From positions 62,001-126,000 of the forward strand of contig NZ_MTQO01000038.1 of NCBI RefSeq assembly GCF_001984155.1: 64,000 bases of DNA, in the 5' to 3' direction. Of this stretch, positions 51,690-61,154 are shown piece after piece; within the stretch, counting starts at the first letter, position 1; each line of letters starts with the position of its first letter. The stretch is from Actinosynnema sp. ALI-1.44 (GTDB lineage: Bacteria > Actinomycetota > Actinomycetes > Mycobacteriales > Pseudonocardiaceae). The position numbers were made by a program, and so were the translations under genes. The notes below the pieces were generated by a model. The model was not told the DNA's origin and did no database searches. It was given only the letters and a program-made list of their open reading frames with translations.

Positions 51690-53534
51690 ATGAGTCAGGC
51701 GCCCGAGCTGGAAGAGCTCGTCCTCGCCGCGCAGTTCCCCACGGCCCAGCACGCGCAGTGGCAGGAACTGGTCGCGGGTGTGCTGCGCAAGTCCGGACGC
51801 TTGCCCGCCGACTTCGACGGCGACGCTGCCGGGAAGATCGCGACGAAGACCTACGACGACATCCTTGTGCACCCGCTGTATACACGGCAGGACGCGGCGC
51901 CCGCGGCAGGCATGCCGGGTCTGGCGCCGTTCGTACGGGGAAGCCGTCCGGAAGGCGCGGTCGACACCGGCTGGGACGTCCGCCAACGGCACGCGCACCC
52001 CGACCCGGCGGCTGCGAAGAAAGCCATCCTCGCCGACCTCGAACACGGCGTGACCTCGCTGTGGCTGGTTGTCGGCGACGCTGGGCTGCCCATCAACGCG
52101 CTGGCAGACGTGCTCGACGAGGTCTACGTCGACCTGGCCCCGGTCGTGCTCGACGCGGGACCGGACTTCCTGGCGGCCGCCGACGCCCTGCTCGAGGTGC
52201 ACTCGGACAAGGCTGTCCCGGCCAGCGCGGTCGGCGGGAACCTGGGGGCCGACCCAATTGGCCTCTTCGTGCGCACCGGCGACGACCATCCCGTCGCCGA
52301 CGCCGTCCAGCTCGCCGTACGCGTGTCCGGTGAGTTCCCGAAACTCCGCACGATCGTCGTGGACGCCCTGCCCTACCACCAGGCAGGCGGATCCGACTCG
52401 CAGGAACTGGGGTTGTCCATCGCGACCGGTCTCGTGTACCTGCGGGCGTTGACCGACGCGGGGCTGACCGTCGAGCAAGCCGCCGACCAGTTGGAGTTCC
52501 GGTACGCCGCGACCGCGGACCAGTTCCTCACGATCGCCAAACTGCGTGCGGCACGACGCCTGTGGGCGCGGGTGCTTGAGGTTTCCGGGGCCCCTGCCGT
52601 GCCGCAACGCCAGCACGTGGTCACGTCGCCGGTGATGATGACCCGCCGTGACCCCTGGGTGAACATGCTGCGGACCACGCTGGCCTGTTTCGGCGCCGGG
52701 GTCGGTGGCGCGAACTCCGTGACCGTGTTGCCGTTCGACGACGCGATCGGCCTGCCCGACGCGTTCGCGCGGCGGATCGCCCGCAACACCCAGGCCGTGC
52801 TGCTGGACGAGTCCAAGGTGGCGGGGGTGATCGACCCGGCGGGCGGCTCGTACTACGTCGAACGCCTCACCGACGACCTCGCGCACGCCGCGTGGGCGTT
52901 CTTCCAGGAGACCGAGCGCATGGGCGGGCTGCTGCCCGCCCTGGTCAACGGCCTGGTGGAGGACCGGCTCGGCGAGACGTGGGCGCGTCGGTCCAAGAAC
53001 CTGGCCCGTCGCAAGGACCCGCTCACCGGCGTCAGCGAGTTCCCGAACATCACCGAGAAGCTCCCGGTCCGAGAGCAGGCGCCCGCCGGGCCGTCCGGTG
53101 GGTTGCCGCAGGTCCGGCTGGCCGAGGCGTACGAGGAACTGCGCGACCTGGCCGACGAGCAGCCGCAGCGCCCGAAGGTCTTCCTCGCCACGCTCGGCCC
53201 GGTCGCCGCACACACCGCCCGCGGCACCTTCGCGGCGAACCTGTTCCAGGCGGGTGGGATCGAGACACCGAACGCGGGCGCCACGGCCACAGCCGACGAG
53301 GTCGCCGAGGCGTTCGCGGCGAGCGGCACGTCTGTCGCGTGCGTCTGCGGACCGGACACGCTGTACGCCGAGCGCGTACCGGACACCGTGCGAGCGCTGC
53401 GAGCAGCGGGCGCGAAGAAGATCCTCCTGGCGGGCAAGGGCGAGTACGAGGGCGTCGACGGGTACATCCACATCGGCTGCGACGTGCTGACCGTGCTGCG
53501 GGATACCCTCAGGACGTTGGGAGTGGGCGCATGA
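51690..53534 (+). CDS. mutA: Methylmalonyl-CoA mutase small (beta) subunit
   Basis: This 614-residue subunit has the TIM-barrel domain (about 60-440, with D-P-A-G-G-S-Y-Y near 383-390) and the cobalamin-binding type fold (about 485-610), but it lacks the D-x-H-x-x-G cobalt ligand motif, as is normal for the non-catalytic subunit. It stabilises the MutB subunit in the heterodimer. It heads a three-gene operon; its stop overlaps the mutB start by 4 bp. The complex interconverts methylmalonyl-CoA and succinyl-CoA, linking propionate, odd-chain and branched-chain degradation to the citric acid cycle and supplying extender units for polyketides. Confidence 0.95.
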   Translation: MSQAPELEELVLAAQFPTAQHAQWQELVAGVLRKSGRLPADFDGDAAGKIATKTYDDILVHPLYTRQDAAPAAGMPGLAPFVRGSRPEGAVDTGWDVRQRHAHPDPAAAKKAILADLEHGVTSLWLVVGDAGLPINALADVLDEVYVDLAPVVLDAGPDFLAAADALLEVHSDKAVPASAVGGNLGADPIGLFVRTGDDHPVADAVQLAVRVSGEFPKLRTIVVDALPYHQAGGSDSQELGLSIATGLVYLRALTDAGLTVEQAADQLEFRYAATADQFLTIAKLRAARRLWARVLEVSGAPAVPQRQHVVTSPVMMTRRDPWVNMLRTTLACFGAGVGGANSVTVLPFDDAIGLPDAFARRIARNTQAVLLDESKVAGVIDPAGGSYYVERLTDDLAHAAWAFFQETERMGGLLPALVNGLVEDRLGETWARRSKNLARRKDPLTGVSEFPNITEKLPVREQAPAGPSGGLPQVRLAEAYEELRDLADEQPQRPKVFLATLGPVAAHTARGTFAANLFQAGGIETPNAGATATADEVAEAFAASGTSVACVCGPDTLYAERVPDTVRALRAAGAKKILLAGKGEYEGVDGYIHIGCDVLTVLRDTLRTLGVGA

Positions 53535-55708
53535 CGATCCCCGATTTCACGAACGTCTCACTGGGCGAGCCGACGCCGGTCGGCCTGGGCGAGTGGCAGG
53601 CCGCGCTGGCCGAGTCCACCGGCAAGGGCGCGGACGCGCTGGTCTGGGAGACGCCGGAGGGCATCGGGATCAAACCCGTGTACACCGCCGAGGACCTCGA
53701 CGGACTCGACTTCCTCGACACGTATCCGGGCATCGCGCCGTACCTGCGTGGCCCCTACCCGGCGATGTACGTGACCCAGCCGTGGACCATCCGCCAGTAC
53801 GCGGGTTTCTCCACCGCCGAGGAGTCCAACGCGTTCTACCGGCGTAACCTCGCGGCCGGCCAGAAGGGCCTCTCGGTCGCGTTCGACCTGGCCACGCACC
53901 GCGGCTACGACTCCGACCACCCGCGCGTGACCGGCGACGTCGGCATGGCCGGTGTCGCGATCGACTCCATCTACGACATGCGGCAACTGTTCGAGGGCAT
54001 TCCGCTCGACCAGATGAGCGTGTCGATGACCATGAACGGCGCCGTGCTGCCGGTGCTCGCGCTGTACGTGGTCGCCGCGGAGGAGCAGGGTGTGCCGCCG
54101 GAGAAGCTGGCGGGGACCATCCAGAACGACATCCTCAAGGAGTTCATGGTCCGCAACACCTACATCTACCCGCCGGCGAACTCGATGCGGATCATCTCCG
54201 ACATCTTCGCCTTCACCTCGCAGCACATGCCGAAGTACAACTCGATCTCGATCTCCGGCTACCACATGCAGGAAGCCGGGGCCACGGCCGATCTGGAGCT
54301 GGCGTACACGCTGGCCGACGGCGTCGAGTACATCCGGGCGGGCCGGGCGGCCGGACTGGACATCGACAAGTTCGCGCCGAGGCTGTCGTTCTTCTGGGCG
54401 ATCGGGATGAACTTCTTCATGGAGGTCGCCAAGCTGCGCGCGGCGCGGCTGCTGTGGTCCAAGCTCGTCGCCCGGTTCGACCCGAAATCGCCGAAGTCGT
54501 TGTCGCTGCGGACGCACAGCCAGACTTCCGGCTGGTCGCTGACCGCGCAGGACGTCTACAACAACGTCGTGCGCACGTGCGTCGAAGCGATGGCGGCGAC
54601 CCAGGGCCACACGCAGTCGTTGCACACCAACGCCTTGGATGAGGCGTTGGCGTTGCCGACGGACTTCTCCGCGCGCATCGCGCGCAACACCCAGCTCGTG
54701 CTGCAACAGGAGTCCGGAACGACGCGTGTGATCGACCCGTGGGGTGGCAGCGCGTTCGTCGAGCGGTTGACCTACGAGCTGGCCCGCAAGGCGTGGGGGC
54801 ACATCTCCGAGGTCGAGACCGCGGGCGGGATGGCCAAGGCGATCGACGCGGGGATCCCGAAGTTGCGCATCGAGGAAGCGGCGGCGCGGACCCAGGCGCG
54901 GATCGACTCCGGCCGCCAGCCGGTGATCGGCGTCAACAAGTACCGCCTCGACACCGAGGAGCAGATCGACGTCCTCAAAGTGGACAACGCGGGCGTGCGG
55001 GCCCAGCAGCTGGCCAAACTCGAACGGCTGCGCGCCGAGCGGGACGCCGGAGCGGTCGACGACGCGTTGCGGCGGCTGAAGTCCGCCGCGGCGGGCGACG
55101 GCAACCTGCTGGAGCTGGCGATCGGCGCCGCGCGGGCGAAGGCGACGGTCGGCGAGATCTCCGGGGCGCTCGAGCAGGTCTGGGGCAGGCACTCCGGCCA
55201 GATCCGTACGATTTCCGGTGTCTACCGCGAGGAGGTCGGAACCGGCGTGTCCAATGTAGACGCCGCGCGCGGTGTCGTCGACGAGTTCGCCGACGCCGAG
55301 GGCCGCAGGCCGCGCATCCTGGTCGCCAAGATGGGCCAGGACGGCCACGACCGCGGCCAGAAGGTGATCGCGACCGCCTTCGCCGACCTCGGCTTCGACG
55401 TGGACGTCGGCCCGCTGTTCCAGACCCCGGCCGAGGTCGCCCGCCAGGCGATCGAGGCGGACGTGCACGTCGTCGGCGTGTCCTCGCTGGCCGCCGGTCA
55501 CCTGACGCTGGTGCCCGCCCTGCGCGAGGAACTGGCCGCGCACGGCAGGCCGGACATCATGGTCGTGGTCGGTGGCGTGATCCCGCCGCAGGACTTCGAG
55601 GCGCTGCACGAGGCGGGCGCGGCCGCGATCTTCCCGCCGGGCACCGTGATCGCGGACGCGGTCGTGGACCTGCTGGGCAAGCTGCGGGTGCAACTCGGGC
55701 ATGCCTGA
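53531..55708 (+). CDS. mutB: Methylmalonyl-CoA mutase large (alpha) subunit
   Basis: This 725-residue catalytic subunit has the TIM barrel (about 40-560) with Y-P-A-M-Y-V (active-site Tyr about 81), R-T-H-S-Q-T-S-G-W (about 329-337) and the substrate region, followed by the B12-binding domain (about 595-720) with the base-off ligand motif D-G-H-D-R-G (His about 606) and later G-G-V-I-P. Length and motifs are complete. The start ATG lies in the mutA end, and the last 8 bp overlap meaB, so the three proteins are co-translated. Confidence 0.97.
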   Translation: MTIPDFTNVSLGEPTPVGLGEWQAALAESTGKGADALVWETPEGIGIKPVYTAEDLDGLDFLDTYPGIAPYLRGPYPAMYVTQPWTIRQYAGFSTAEESNAFYRRNLAAGQKGLSVAFDLATHRGYDSDHPRVTGDVGMAGVAIDSIYDMRQLFEGIPLDQMSVSMTMNGAVLPVLALYVVAAEEQGVPPEKLAGTIQNDILKEFMVRNTYIYPPANSMRIISDIFAFTSQHMPKYNSISISGYHMQEAGATADLELAYTLADGVEYIRAGRAAGLDIDKFAPRLSFFWAIGMNFFMEVAKLRAARLLWSKLVARFDPKSPKSLSLRTHSQTSGWSLTAQDVYNNVVRTCVEAMAATQGHTQSLHTNALDEALALPTDFSARIARNTQLVLQQESGTTRVIDPWGGSAFVERLTYELARKAWGHISEVETAGGMAKAIDAGIPKLRIEEAAARTQARIDSGRQPVIGVNKYRLDTEEQIDVLKVDNAGVRAQQLAKLERLRAERDAGAVDDALRRLKSAAAGDGNLLELAIGAARAKATVGEISGALEQVWGRHSGQIRTISGVYREEVGTGVSNVDAARGVVDEFADAEGRRPRILVAKMGQDGHDRGQKVIATAFADLGFDVDVGPLFQTPAEVARQAIEADVHVVGVSSLAAGHLTLVPALREELAAHGRPDIMVVVGGVIPPQDFEALHEAGAAAIFPPGTVIADAVVDLLGKLRVQLGHA

Positions 55709-56678
55709 CACCGGTGACTACGCGCGCGCCGTCCTCGCGGGCGAGCGCGCCGTCCTGTCCAGGGCGATCACGCTGGTCGAGTCGACCCGTGCCGACCACC
55801 GCCACCAGGCGCAGCAGATGCTGGTCGAGCTGCTGCCGCACGCGGGCGGCGCGCACCGGGTCGGCATCACGGGCGTGCCCGGGGTCGGCAAGTCGACGTT
55901 CATCGACATGCTCGGCACACGGCTGACCGAAGCCGGGCACCGCGTGGCGGTGCTGGCTGTCGACCCGTCGTCCAGCCGGACCGGCGGCAGCATCCTCGGC
56001 GACAAAACCCGCATGGCCCGGCTCGCGGTCGACGAGAACGCGTTCATCCGGCCGTCGCCGACCTCCGGCACGCTCGGCGGTGTGGCCCGTGCCACCCGCG
56101 AGACGATCGTGCTGATGGAGGCGGCCGGGTACGACATCGTGCTGGTCGAGACCGTCGGCGTCGGGCAGTCGGAGATCACCGTGGCCGGGATGGTCGACTG
56201 CTTCCTGTTCCTCACGCTGGCCAGGACCGGCGACCAGTTGCAGGGCATCAAGAAGGGCGTACTGGAGCTGGCCGACGTCGTCGCGGTGAACAAGGCCGAC
56301 GGCGACCACGAGAAGGAAGCGCGCCGCGCGGCCCGTGAGCTCTCCGGCGCGATGCGGCTCCTGCGCAGTGGCGAGGAGCTGTGGACGCCGCCCGTGCTGA
56401 CGTGCAGCGGCCTGACCGGTTCGGGGCTCGACGAACTGTGGGGCGAGGTCAAGCGGCACCACCAGACGCTCGACGAGGCCGGGGCGCTCGCCGCCAAACG
56501 CCGCCAGCAGCAGGTCGACTGGACGTGGGCGATGGTCCGCGACACGCTGATGACCCGATTGCGTGACGCCGCCGAGGTCAGGTCCATCGCTCCCGAGCTG
56601 GAACAGGACGTCCGGGACGGGCGGCTGACGCCCACACTGGCCGCTGAGCGGATCCTCAAAGCGTTCGGTGTGCGCTAG
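55701..56678 (+). CDS. meaB: Methylmalonyl-CoA mutase-associated GTPase
   Basis: This 325-residue G3E-family GTPase has the P-loop G-V-P-G-V-G-K-S-T (about 55-63), metal motif E-T-V-G-V-G-Q-S-E (about 149-157) and base motif N-K-A-D (about 197-200). It guards the mutase by controlling loading of adenosylcobalamin and removal of damaged cofactor. It is the last gene of the mut operon, starting 8 bp inside mutB. Confidence 0.96.
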   Translation: MPDTGDYARAVLAGERAVLSRAITLVESTRADHRHQAQQMLVELLPHAGGAHRVGITGVPGVGKSTFIDMLGTRLTEAGHRVAVLAVDPSSSRTGGSILGDKTRMARLAVDENAFIRPSPTSGTLGGVARATRETIVLMEAAGYDIVLVETVGVGQSEITVAGMVDCFLFLTLARTGDQLQGIKKGVLELADVVAVNKADGDHEKEARRAARELSGAMRLLRSGEELWTPPVLTCSGLTGSGLDELWGEVKRHHQTLDEAGALAAKRRQQQVDWTWAMVRDTLMTRLRDAAEVRSIAPELEQDVRDGRLTPTLAAERILKAFGVR

Positions 56679-56687
56679 CCTCAAGGA

Positions 56688-56951
56688 ATGATGCGAGCTG
56701 TGGTCGCTTGTGTGCTCGTTGTGCTGTTCTTCCTGCCCGTCGGGGCAGCAACGGCTGCACCAGCCCAACTTGCTCCGTACGCGCAACAGGCCACGACCGC
56801 GCCGTCCGGACCCGACATCAGCCCCGCGCCGACCGAGCAGGACTCCGCCAACTCCAGGCAGCGTCTTGTGATCGGAATCGCCGCTGCGGTGCTGCTCGGC
56901 ATCGTGATCCTCGGCCACCGGGCGCGCCGCAAGCGGGCGAAGAAGTCGTGA
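56688..56951 (+). CDS. Small exported membrane protein of unknown function
   Basis: This 87-residue protein has an N-terminal signal-like segment (about 4-22, ending A-T-A-A-P), a short Pro/Thr/Ala region of about 35 residues and one membrane helix (about 60-77: L-V-I-G-I-A-A-A-V-L-L-G-I-V-I-L) followed by a very basic tail (R-A-R-R-K-R-A-K-K). It would be a type I membrane protein with a small external part. An AAGGA site precedes the ATG, 9 bp after meaB. No function is known. Confidence 0.6.
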   Translation: MMRAVVACVLVVLFFLPVGAATAAPAQLAPYAQQATTAPSGPDISPAPTEQDSANSRQRLVIGIAAAVLLGIVILGHRARRKRAKKS

Positions 56952-57186
56952 TCGGTCGTGGTTCAGCCTGACTGAATTCTGTCAACCGTTTGGCGCAGTC
57001 GCGCTACCGGCGACCGGTCTGATCATCTGTTTCACCACCCCCACTTGAGCCCGGTGGTGCAAGATGGTGGTGAGTGGCACTTATGTTGCGCCGACCGTGC
57101 ACGATGTTCACTCAAGAACCTGAAGCTCAACCCCGGTACCACTGATTCGTTGGTTTGTTTCCGTGGTGCTGCCGCGGAGGTGCGGC

Positions 57187-58452
57187 ATGACTGTTCTGGA
57201 CTCGCACGCCCAGGAGGGCGATCCTGACGTGCTGCTGGCGGATTCCGGCGTCAGTATGCCCACTGTGGATGACATCGGCGCCGGTCGCGGGCCGTCCTGG
57301 TTGGACGGTTGGCTTGCGGGCAACATCGGCGACATCGTCGCCTGGTACCGCCACATCCATGCGCACCCCGAGCTTTCGCGGCAGGAGTTCCAAACGACTC
57401 AGCTGCTCGCGACGATGCTGGCGTCGGCGGGTCTCCAGCCGGTCATCGGTCCAACCGGAACGGGCCTGATCTGTGACGTCGGCACGGGTGACCGTTGCGT
57501 CGCGCTGCGTGCGGACATCGACGCTTTGCCGTTGCACGAGGCAACTGGACTGCCTTTCGCGTCCAAGGTGGACGGCGTGGCGCACTCGTGTGGACACGAC
57601 GCGCACACGACGGTGCTGCTGGCAGCGGGACTGGCGCTGGCGTCGGCGCCGGAACTGCCCGGCCGGGTGCGGCTGATCTTCCAGCCCGCCGAGGAAGTCA
57701 TGCCAGGTGGCGCGCTCGACATGATCGAAGCGGGTGCGCTCAAGGGCGTCGAGCGGATCTTCGGCCTGCACTGCGACCCGCGCGTGGAGGTCGGCAGGGT
57801 CGGGACCAGGGTCGGCGCCATCACCTCGGCCGCGGACCTGCTGGAACTGCGCCTGACCTCGCCGGGCGGCCACACGTCCCGCCCCCACCTGACCGCCGAC
57901 CTGGTGCACGCACTGGGCACGGTCATCACAGGGCTGCCTGCGCTGCTGTCCCGCCGCGTCGACCCCCGCTCCGGAACCGTGCTGGTCTGGGGCGCGGTAC
58001 ACGCAGGTGAGGCGCCCAACGCCGTGCCCGAGGAAGGCGTCCTGCGCGGCACGCTGCGCACAGGCGACCACGAGGTGTGGGAAGACCTGGAGCCGCTGGT
58101 CGCGGGCCTGGTCCAGTCCCTGGTGACGCCGCTGGGCGTGGGCTACGAGCTGCACCACCGCCGTGGCGTGCCGCCGGTCGTCAACGACGGCGAAAGCACC
58201 GCGATCCTGCGTGCGGGCATCGAGTCCGCGCTGGGTGGCGACGCGCTGGCCGGTACCAAGCAGTCGTCCGGCGGTGAGGACTTCGGCTGGTACCTGGAGC
58301 ACGTCCCGGGTTCGTTCGCCCGCCTCGGCGTGTGGCCGGGCGACGGAATCATGCGTGACCTGCACCAACCCACGTTCCAATTGGACGAGCGCGCCCTGCT
58401 GACGGGGACCAGGGTGATGGTGCACACCGCGCTGACCGCGCTCGCCTCCTGA
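57187..58452 (+). CDS. M20-family amidohydrolase/peptidase (AmiA/HipO type)
   Basis: This 421-residue metallohydrolase has the M20D pattern: H-I-H-A-H-P-E-L-S (about 55-63), A-L-R-A-D-I-D-A-L-P (about 106-115), S-C-G-H-D-A-H-T (about 135-142, metal ligands), F-Q-P-A-E-E (about 169-174, catalytic Glu) and the C-terminal S-S-G-G-E-D-F metal motif. It hydrolyses N-acyl amino acids or amide bonds of indole- or hippurate-like compounds. The ATG 57187 is preferred because GGAGGTG lies 5 bp before it. The M. tuberculosis relatives amiA1/amiB1 occur at the same place in the conserved gene order. Confidence 0.9.
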   Translation: MTVLDSHAQEGDPDVLLADSGVSMPTVDDIGAGRGPSWLDGWLAGNIGDIVAWYRHIHAHPELSRQEFQTTQLLATMLASAGLQPVIGPTGTGLICDVGTGDRCVALRADIDALPLHEATGLPFASKVDGVAHSCGHDAHTTVLLAAGLALASAPELPGRVRLIFQPAEEVMPGGALDMIEAGALKGVERIFGLHCDPRVEVGRVGTRVGAITSAADLLELRLTSPGGHTSRPHLTADLVHALGTVITGLPALLSRRVDPRSGTVLVWGAVHAGEAPNAVPEEGVLRGTLRTGDHEVWEDLEPLVAGLVQSLVTPLGVGYELHHRRGVPPVVNDGESTAILRAGIESALGGDALAGTKQSSGGEDFGWYLEHVPGSFARLGVWPGDGIMRDLHQPTFQLDERALLTGTRVMVHTALTALAS

Positions 58453-58505
58453 GTTATCCCCAGGCGGACTACTCTGCGCTAGCTGTCACGCGGCGTACGC
58501 GGGAC

Positions 58506-58588
58506 GCAACGAATGCCGCCTTGGTTGCGTTTTTCGCAACGAAGGCCACATTGGTTGCCAATAGTGCAACGAAGGCCACATTGGTTGC
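58506..58588 (+). repeat. Three tandem direct copies of the 23-bp repeat unit (repeat family 2)
   Basis: Units start at 58506, 58536 and 58566, exactly 30 bp apart, separated by 7-bp spacers. The last two are identical to the unit at 17349; the first has three changes. Each unit begins GCAAC and ends GTTGC, so it can also fold on itself. It lies after the M20 gene and 27 bp before the convergent GGCT-like gene stop. Confidence 0.88.
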
Positions 58589-58615
58589 GGTGGCCTGCTC
58601 GTCGGTGTCTTGGTG

Positions 58616-59065
58616 TCAGGGGCCTATGCCCTGGCAGGGCCTGATTCGCAGGTCGGCGACATAGTCCGCTGGTGCTCCGGCGGCCTCGGCCGCGTCGGCG
58701 ACCACGCCCAAGTAGCGAGCGGAAGGGAGACCACCCTCGTACGCGTCGAGAACGTAGAGCCAGGCGACGACCGATCCTTCCAGCGTCTGTACCCGCAGTC
58801 GGATCTTCTTGTACAGACCCAGCGCGCCTTCCCAGCGGTCGAGCCGGGATTCGTCACGGGGACTGACGTCGTAGAGCACGCAGAACACCTGCGACTCGTT
58901 GTCCTCGACCACGGTGGCGAGCGCGCCCTCCCAGCTGAGGTCTTCGCCCCCGAAGGTCAAACGCCAGCCGACGAGCCACCCTGTACCCGCCATCGGCGAG
59001 TAGGGCGCTCGCTCGAGCATCTGGCTGGGATCCATGTTGGACCCGTACGCGGCATAGAGCGGCAC
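58616..59065 (-). CDS. Gamma-glutamylcyclotransferase-like protein
   Basis: This 149-residue protein has the GGCT/AIG2-like fold signature Y-A-A-Y-G-S-N-M (about 4-11, the substrate loop) and W-R-L-T-F-G, then V-x-C-V-L-Y-D-V-S with E near the catalytic position (D-E-S-R-L-D). The GTG at 59065 is chosen rather than the one at 59089 because the conserved start P-L-Y-A-A-Y-G-S-N follows at once and a -10-like TACGCT ends 6 bp before it. Members cut gamma-glutamyl amines or are uncharacterised. The gene sits beside lpdA, as in mycobacteria. Confidence 0.85.
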   Translation of the reverse strand: MPLYAAYGSNMDPSQMLERAPYSPMAGTGWLVGWRLTFGGEDLSWEGALATVVEDNESQVFCVLYDVSPRDESRLDRWEGALGLYKKIRLRVQTLEGSVVAWLYVLDAYEGGLPSARYLGVVADAAEAAGAPADYVADLRIRPCQGIGP

Positions 59066-59071
59066 CCGGAC

Positions 59072-59077
59072 AGCGTA
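59072..59077 (-). promoter_or_regulatory. Probable -10 element (TACGCT on minus strand) for the GGCT-like gene
   Basis: TACGCT on the minus strand ends 6 bp before the GTG at 59065, again a leaderless-type spacing. It decides the choice of start. Confidence 0.4.
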
Positions 59078-59266
59078 GCGACCCGACACATCCCGCGACG
59101 GGACGCGGGCCGGGGAGTCGCCCCACGAACGTGGTCATGATCCAGGCCGGGGTGGCGTTCGGGGCCTTGCGGTCCTCGGTCGGGAATCTCCCGGCTGTGG
59201 GTGCCGGAACGATCCAGCGTACGGTTTACGTGGATCAGATCGTGCGGTACAGGAGGAGCGAGCGCG

Positions 59267-60670
59267 TTGACCCGGATCGTGATCATGGGTGGTGGCGTCG
59301 GCGGTTACGAGGCTGCGCTTGTCGCGGCGCAGCATGGCGCTGACGTCACGATTGTCGAGCGGGACGGGCTCGGTGGCGCGTGCGTGCTGTACGACTGTGT
59401 TCCGTCGAAGACGTTCATCGCGTCAGCTGGTGCGCGTTCCGCGTTCCGCAACGCTGATGAGCTGGGGATCCGGACCAACGGTTCGCAGGCCGAGGTCGAG
59501 GTGCCGGTGGTGCACGGGCGGGTCCGTGGTCTTGCCCTCGCGCAGTCGGCGGATATCCGGGCGCGGTTGCAGCGGGAGGGCGTGCGGCTGATCGCGGGTT
59601 ACGGCCGGTTCGTCGACGACCGGCCAGGGATGGCCGAGCACCGCATCGGGGTGACGCCGCACAGCGGTGAGCCCGAGGTGCTCGCGGCGGACGTGACCTT
59701 GATCGCGACGGGTGCCACGCCGCGTGTGCTGCCGGGTGCTGTGCCCGATGGCGAGCGGATTCTCGACTGGCGGCAGCTGTACGACCTGACCGAGTTGCCG
59801 GAGCACCTGGTCGTGGTCGGTTCCGGTGTCACCGGCGCTGAGTTCGCCTCGGCGTACATCGAGATGGGCGTGAAGGTCAGTGTGGTCTCCAGCCGTGACC
59901 GCGTGCTGCCGCACGAGGACGCGGACGCGGCGGCTGTGCTTGAGGACGCCTTCGCCGAGCGTGGCACGACGTTGTACAAGCACGCGCGGGCCGAGAAGGT
60001 CGAGCGTGTGACCGACGGGGTCGTCGTGCACCTGCAGGACGGGCGCAAGATCGAGGCCAGTCACGCGCTGATGACGGTCGGCTCGATCCCCAACACCACC
60101 GACATCGGCCTGGAGAAGGTCGGGATCGAGCCGGGACCCGGCGGGTTCATCTCGGTCGACCGGGTCTCGCGGACGGGCGTGCCGGGCGTGTACGCGGCCG
60201 GTGACTGCACCGGCGTGCTGATGCTCGCCTCGGTCGCGGGCATGCAGGGGCGGATCGCGATGTGGCACGCGCTCGGTGAGGGCGTCGCGCCGATCAGGCT
60301 CAAGACTGTCGCGGCGAACGTGTTCACGCACCCGGAGATCGCCACCGTCGGCATCAGCCAGCAGGCGATCGACTCGGGTGAGGTGCCCGCCCGCACGATC
60401 ATGCTGCCGCTCGCCACCAACGCGCGGGCCAAGATGGTAGGCCTGCGCCGCGGCTTCGTGAAGCTGTTCTGCCGTCCGGCCACCGGTGTGGTGATCGGTG
60501 GTGTCGTGGTGGCGCCGACGGCGAGCGAGTTGATCCTGCCGATCGCGATCGCGGTGCAGAACCAGCTCACGGTCGAGCACCTCGCGTTGACGTTCTCGGT
60601 GTACCCCTCGCTGTCCGGGTCGATCACCGAGGCAGGCAGGCGGCTGATGAGGCACGACGACCTGGACTGA
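59267..60670 (+). CDS. lpdA: NAD(P)H-quinone dehydrogenase, LpdA type
   Basis: This 467-residue flavoprotein disulfide reductase-like enzyme begins at a TTG with AGGAGGAG 8 bp upstream. FAD motif M-G-G-G-V-G-G-Y-E-A-A (about 7-17), NAD motif V-V-G-S-G-V-T-G-A-E-F (about 181-191) and the second FAD motif Y-A-A-G-D-C-T-G-V (about 311-319) are clear. The pair G-G-A-C-V-L-Y-D-C-V-P-S-K (about 40-52) keeps both cysteines, while the C-terminal His-Glu pair of lipoamide dehydrogenases is lacking (Y-P-S-L-S-G-S). The mycobacterial homologue Rv3303c reduces quinones and protects from oxidants. Confidence 0.9.
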   Translation: MTRIVIMGGGVGGYEAALVAAQHGADVTIVERDGLGGACVLYDCVPSKTFIASAGARSAFRNADELGIRTNGSQAEVEVPVVHGRVRGLALAQSADIRARLQREGVRLIAGYGRFVDDRPGMAEHRIGVTPHSGEPEVLAADVTLIATGATPRVLPGAVPDGERILDWRQLYDLTELPEHLVVVGSGVTGAEFASAYIEMGVKVSVVSSRDRVLPHEDADAAAVLEDAFAERGTTLYKHARAEKVERVTDGVVVHLQDGRKIEASHALMTVGSIPNTTDIGLEKVGIEPGPGGFISVDRVSRTGVPGVYAAGDCTGVLMLASVAGMQGRIAMWHALGEGVAPIRLKTVAANVFTHPEIATVGISQQAIDSGEVPARTIMLPLATNARAKMVGLRRGFVKLFCRPATGVVIGGVVVAPTASELILPIAIAVQNQLTVEHLALTFSVYPSLSGSITEAGRRLMRHDDLD

Positions 60671-60761
60671 AACTTCTTCGAAACTCGGGGCAACCCGGAG
60701 ATCGGCTCGGGCGTGTGTGGTGCGAAGGCATGAACCCGCCTGAACCCATGAAAGGTCTCCG

Positions 60762-61148
60762 ATGCGTATTCGCTCCACTGTGGCCGGTGTCGTGTTCGGC
60801 GCAGCCGTCCTGATCCTCGGCGCGCCGATCGCCATGGCGAACAACGACAACGGCTCCACTCAGCCGGCGCCGGGTGCACCGTCGAGCCAGGTCACCACTT
60901 CGCCGGGCGCACCGGTCAAGGTGCCGACGACGGCACCGGCGCCGAAGGAAGCCGACATCCAGAAGAAGCGTGAGGCCGAGCAGGCAGGCAAGCCCACGGT
61001 CGTCAAGCCGAAGGGTGCCCCCGAGACCGGTGGTGGCATGGAGGACTCGTCGACGAACACCGGTGCGCTGGTGATCGGCGGCTTCGCGCTCGTCGCTGTC
61101 GCGGGTGGTGGAACGGTCGCCCTCCGGCGTGCCCGCAAGCAGAACTGA
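60762..61148 (+). CDS. Surface protein with C-terminal sorting-like signal
   Basis: This 128-residue protein has a signal peptide (about 1-26, ending A-M-A-N), a Pro/Thr/Lys-rich linker, then V-K-P-K-G-A-P-E-T-G-G-G (about 80-91), a hydrophobic helix (about 103-120) and a basic tail R-R-A-R-K-Q. This is the order of a sortase signal, but the motif is P-K-G-x-x-x-T-G-G-G, not L-P-x-T-G. A sortase-like gene follows after 6 bp, so this is its likely substrate. A second protein with the same motif lies at 63291. Confidence 0.8.
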   Translation: MRIRSTVAGVVFGAAVLILGAPIAMANNDNGSTQPAPGAPSSQVTTSPGAPVKVPTTAPAPKEADIQKKREAEQAGKPTVVKPKGAPETGGGMEDSSTNTGALVIGGFALVAVAGGGTVALRRARKQN

Positions 61149-61154
61149 TCGCTG

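Noticed and set aside
53558-55711. Long minus-strand open frame opposite mutB (about 717 codons)
   Set aside because: It is the antisense shadow of a high-GC gene; its translation is rich in Arg, Gly, Asp and His without motifs, while the plus strand encodes a complete mutase.
56952-57186. Small RNA gene or tRNA between the small membrane protein and the M20 hydrolase
   Set aside because: No cloverleaf, strong hairpin with T-tract or clear promoter pair was recognised; it is left as a plain intergenic region.
58506-58588. CRISPR array
   Set aside because: The three repeats are 23 bp with spacers of only 7 bp, no cas genes are near, and the same unit occurs as an inverted pair elsewhere.
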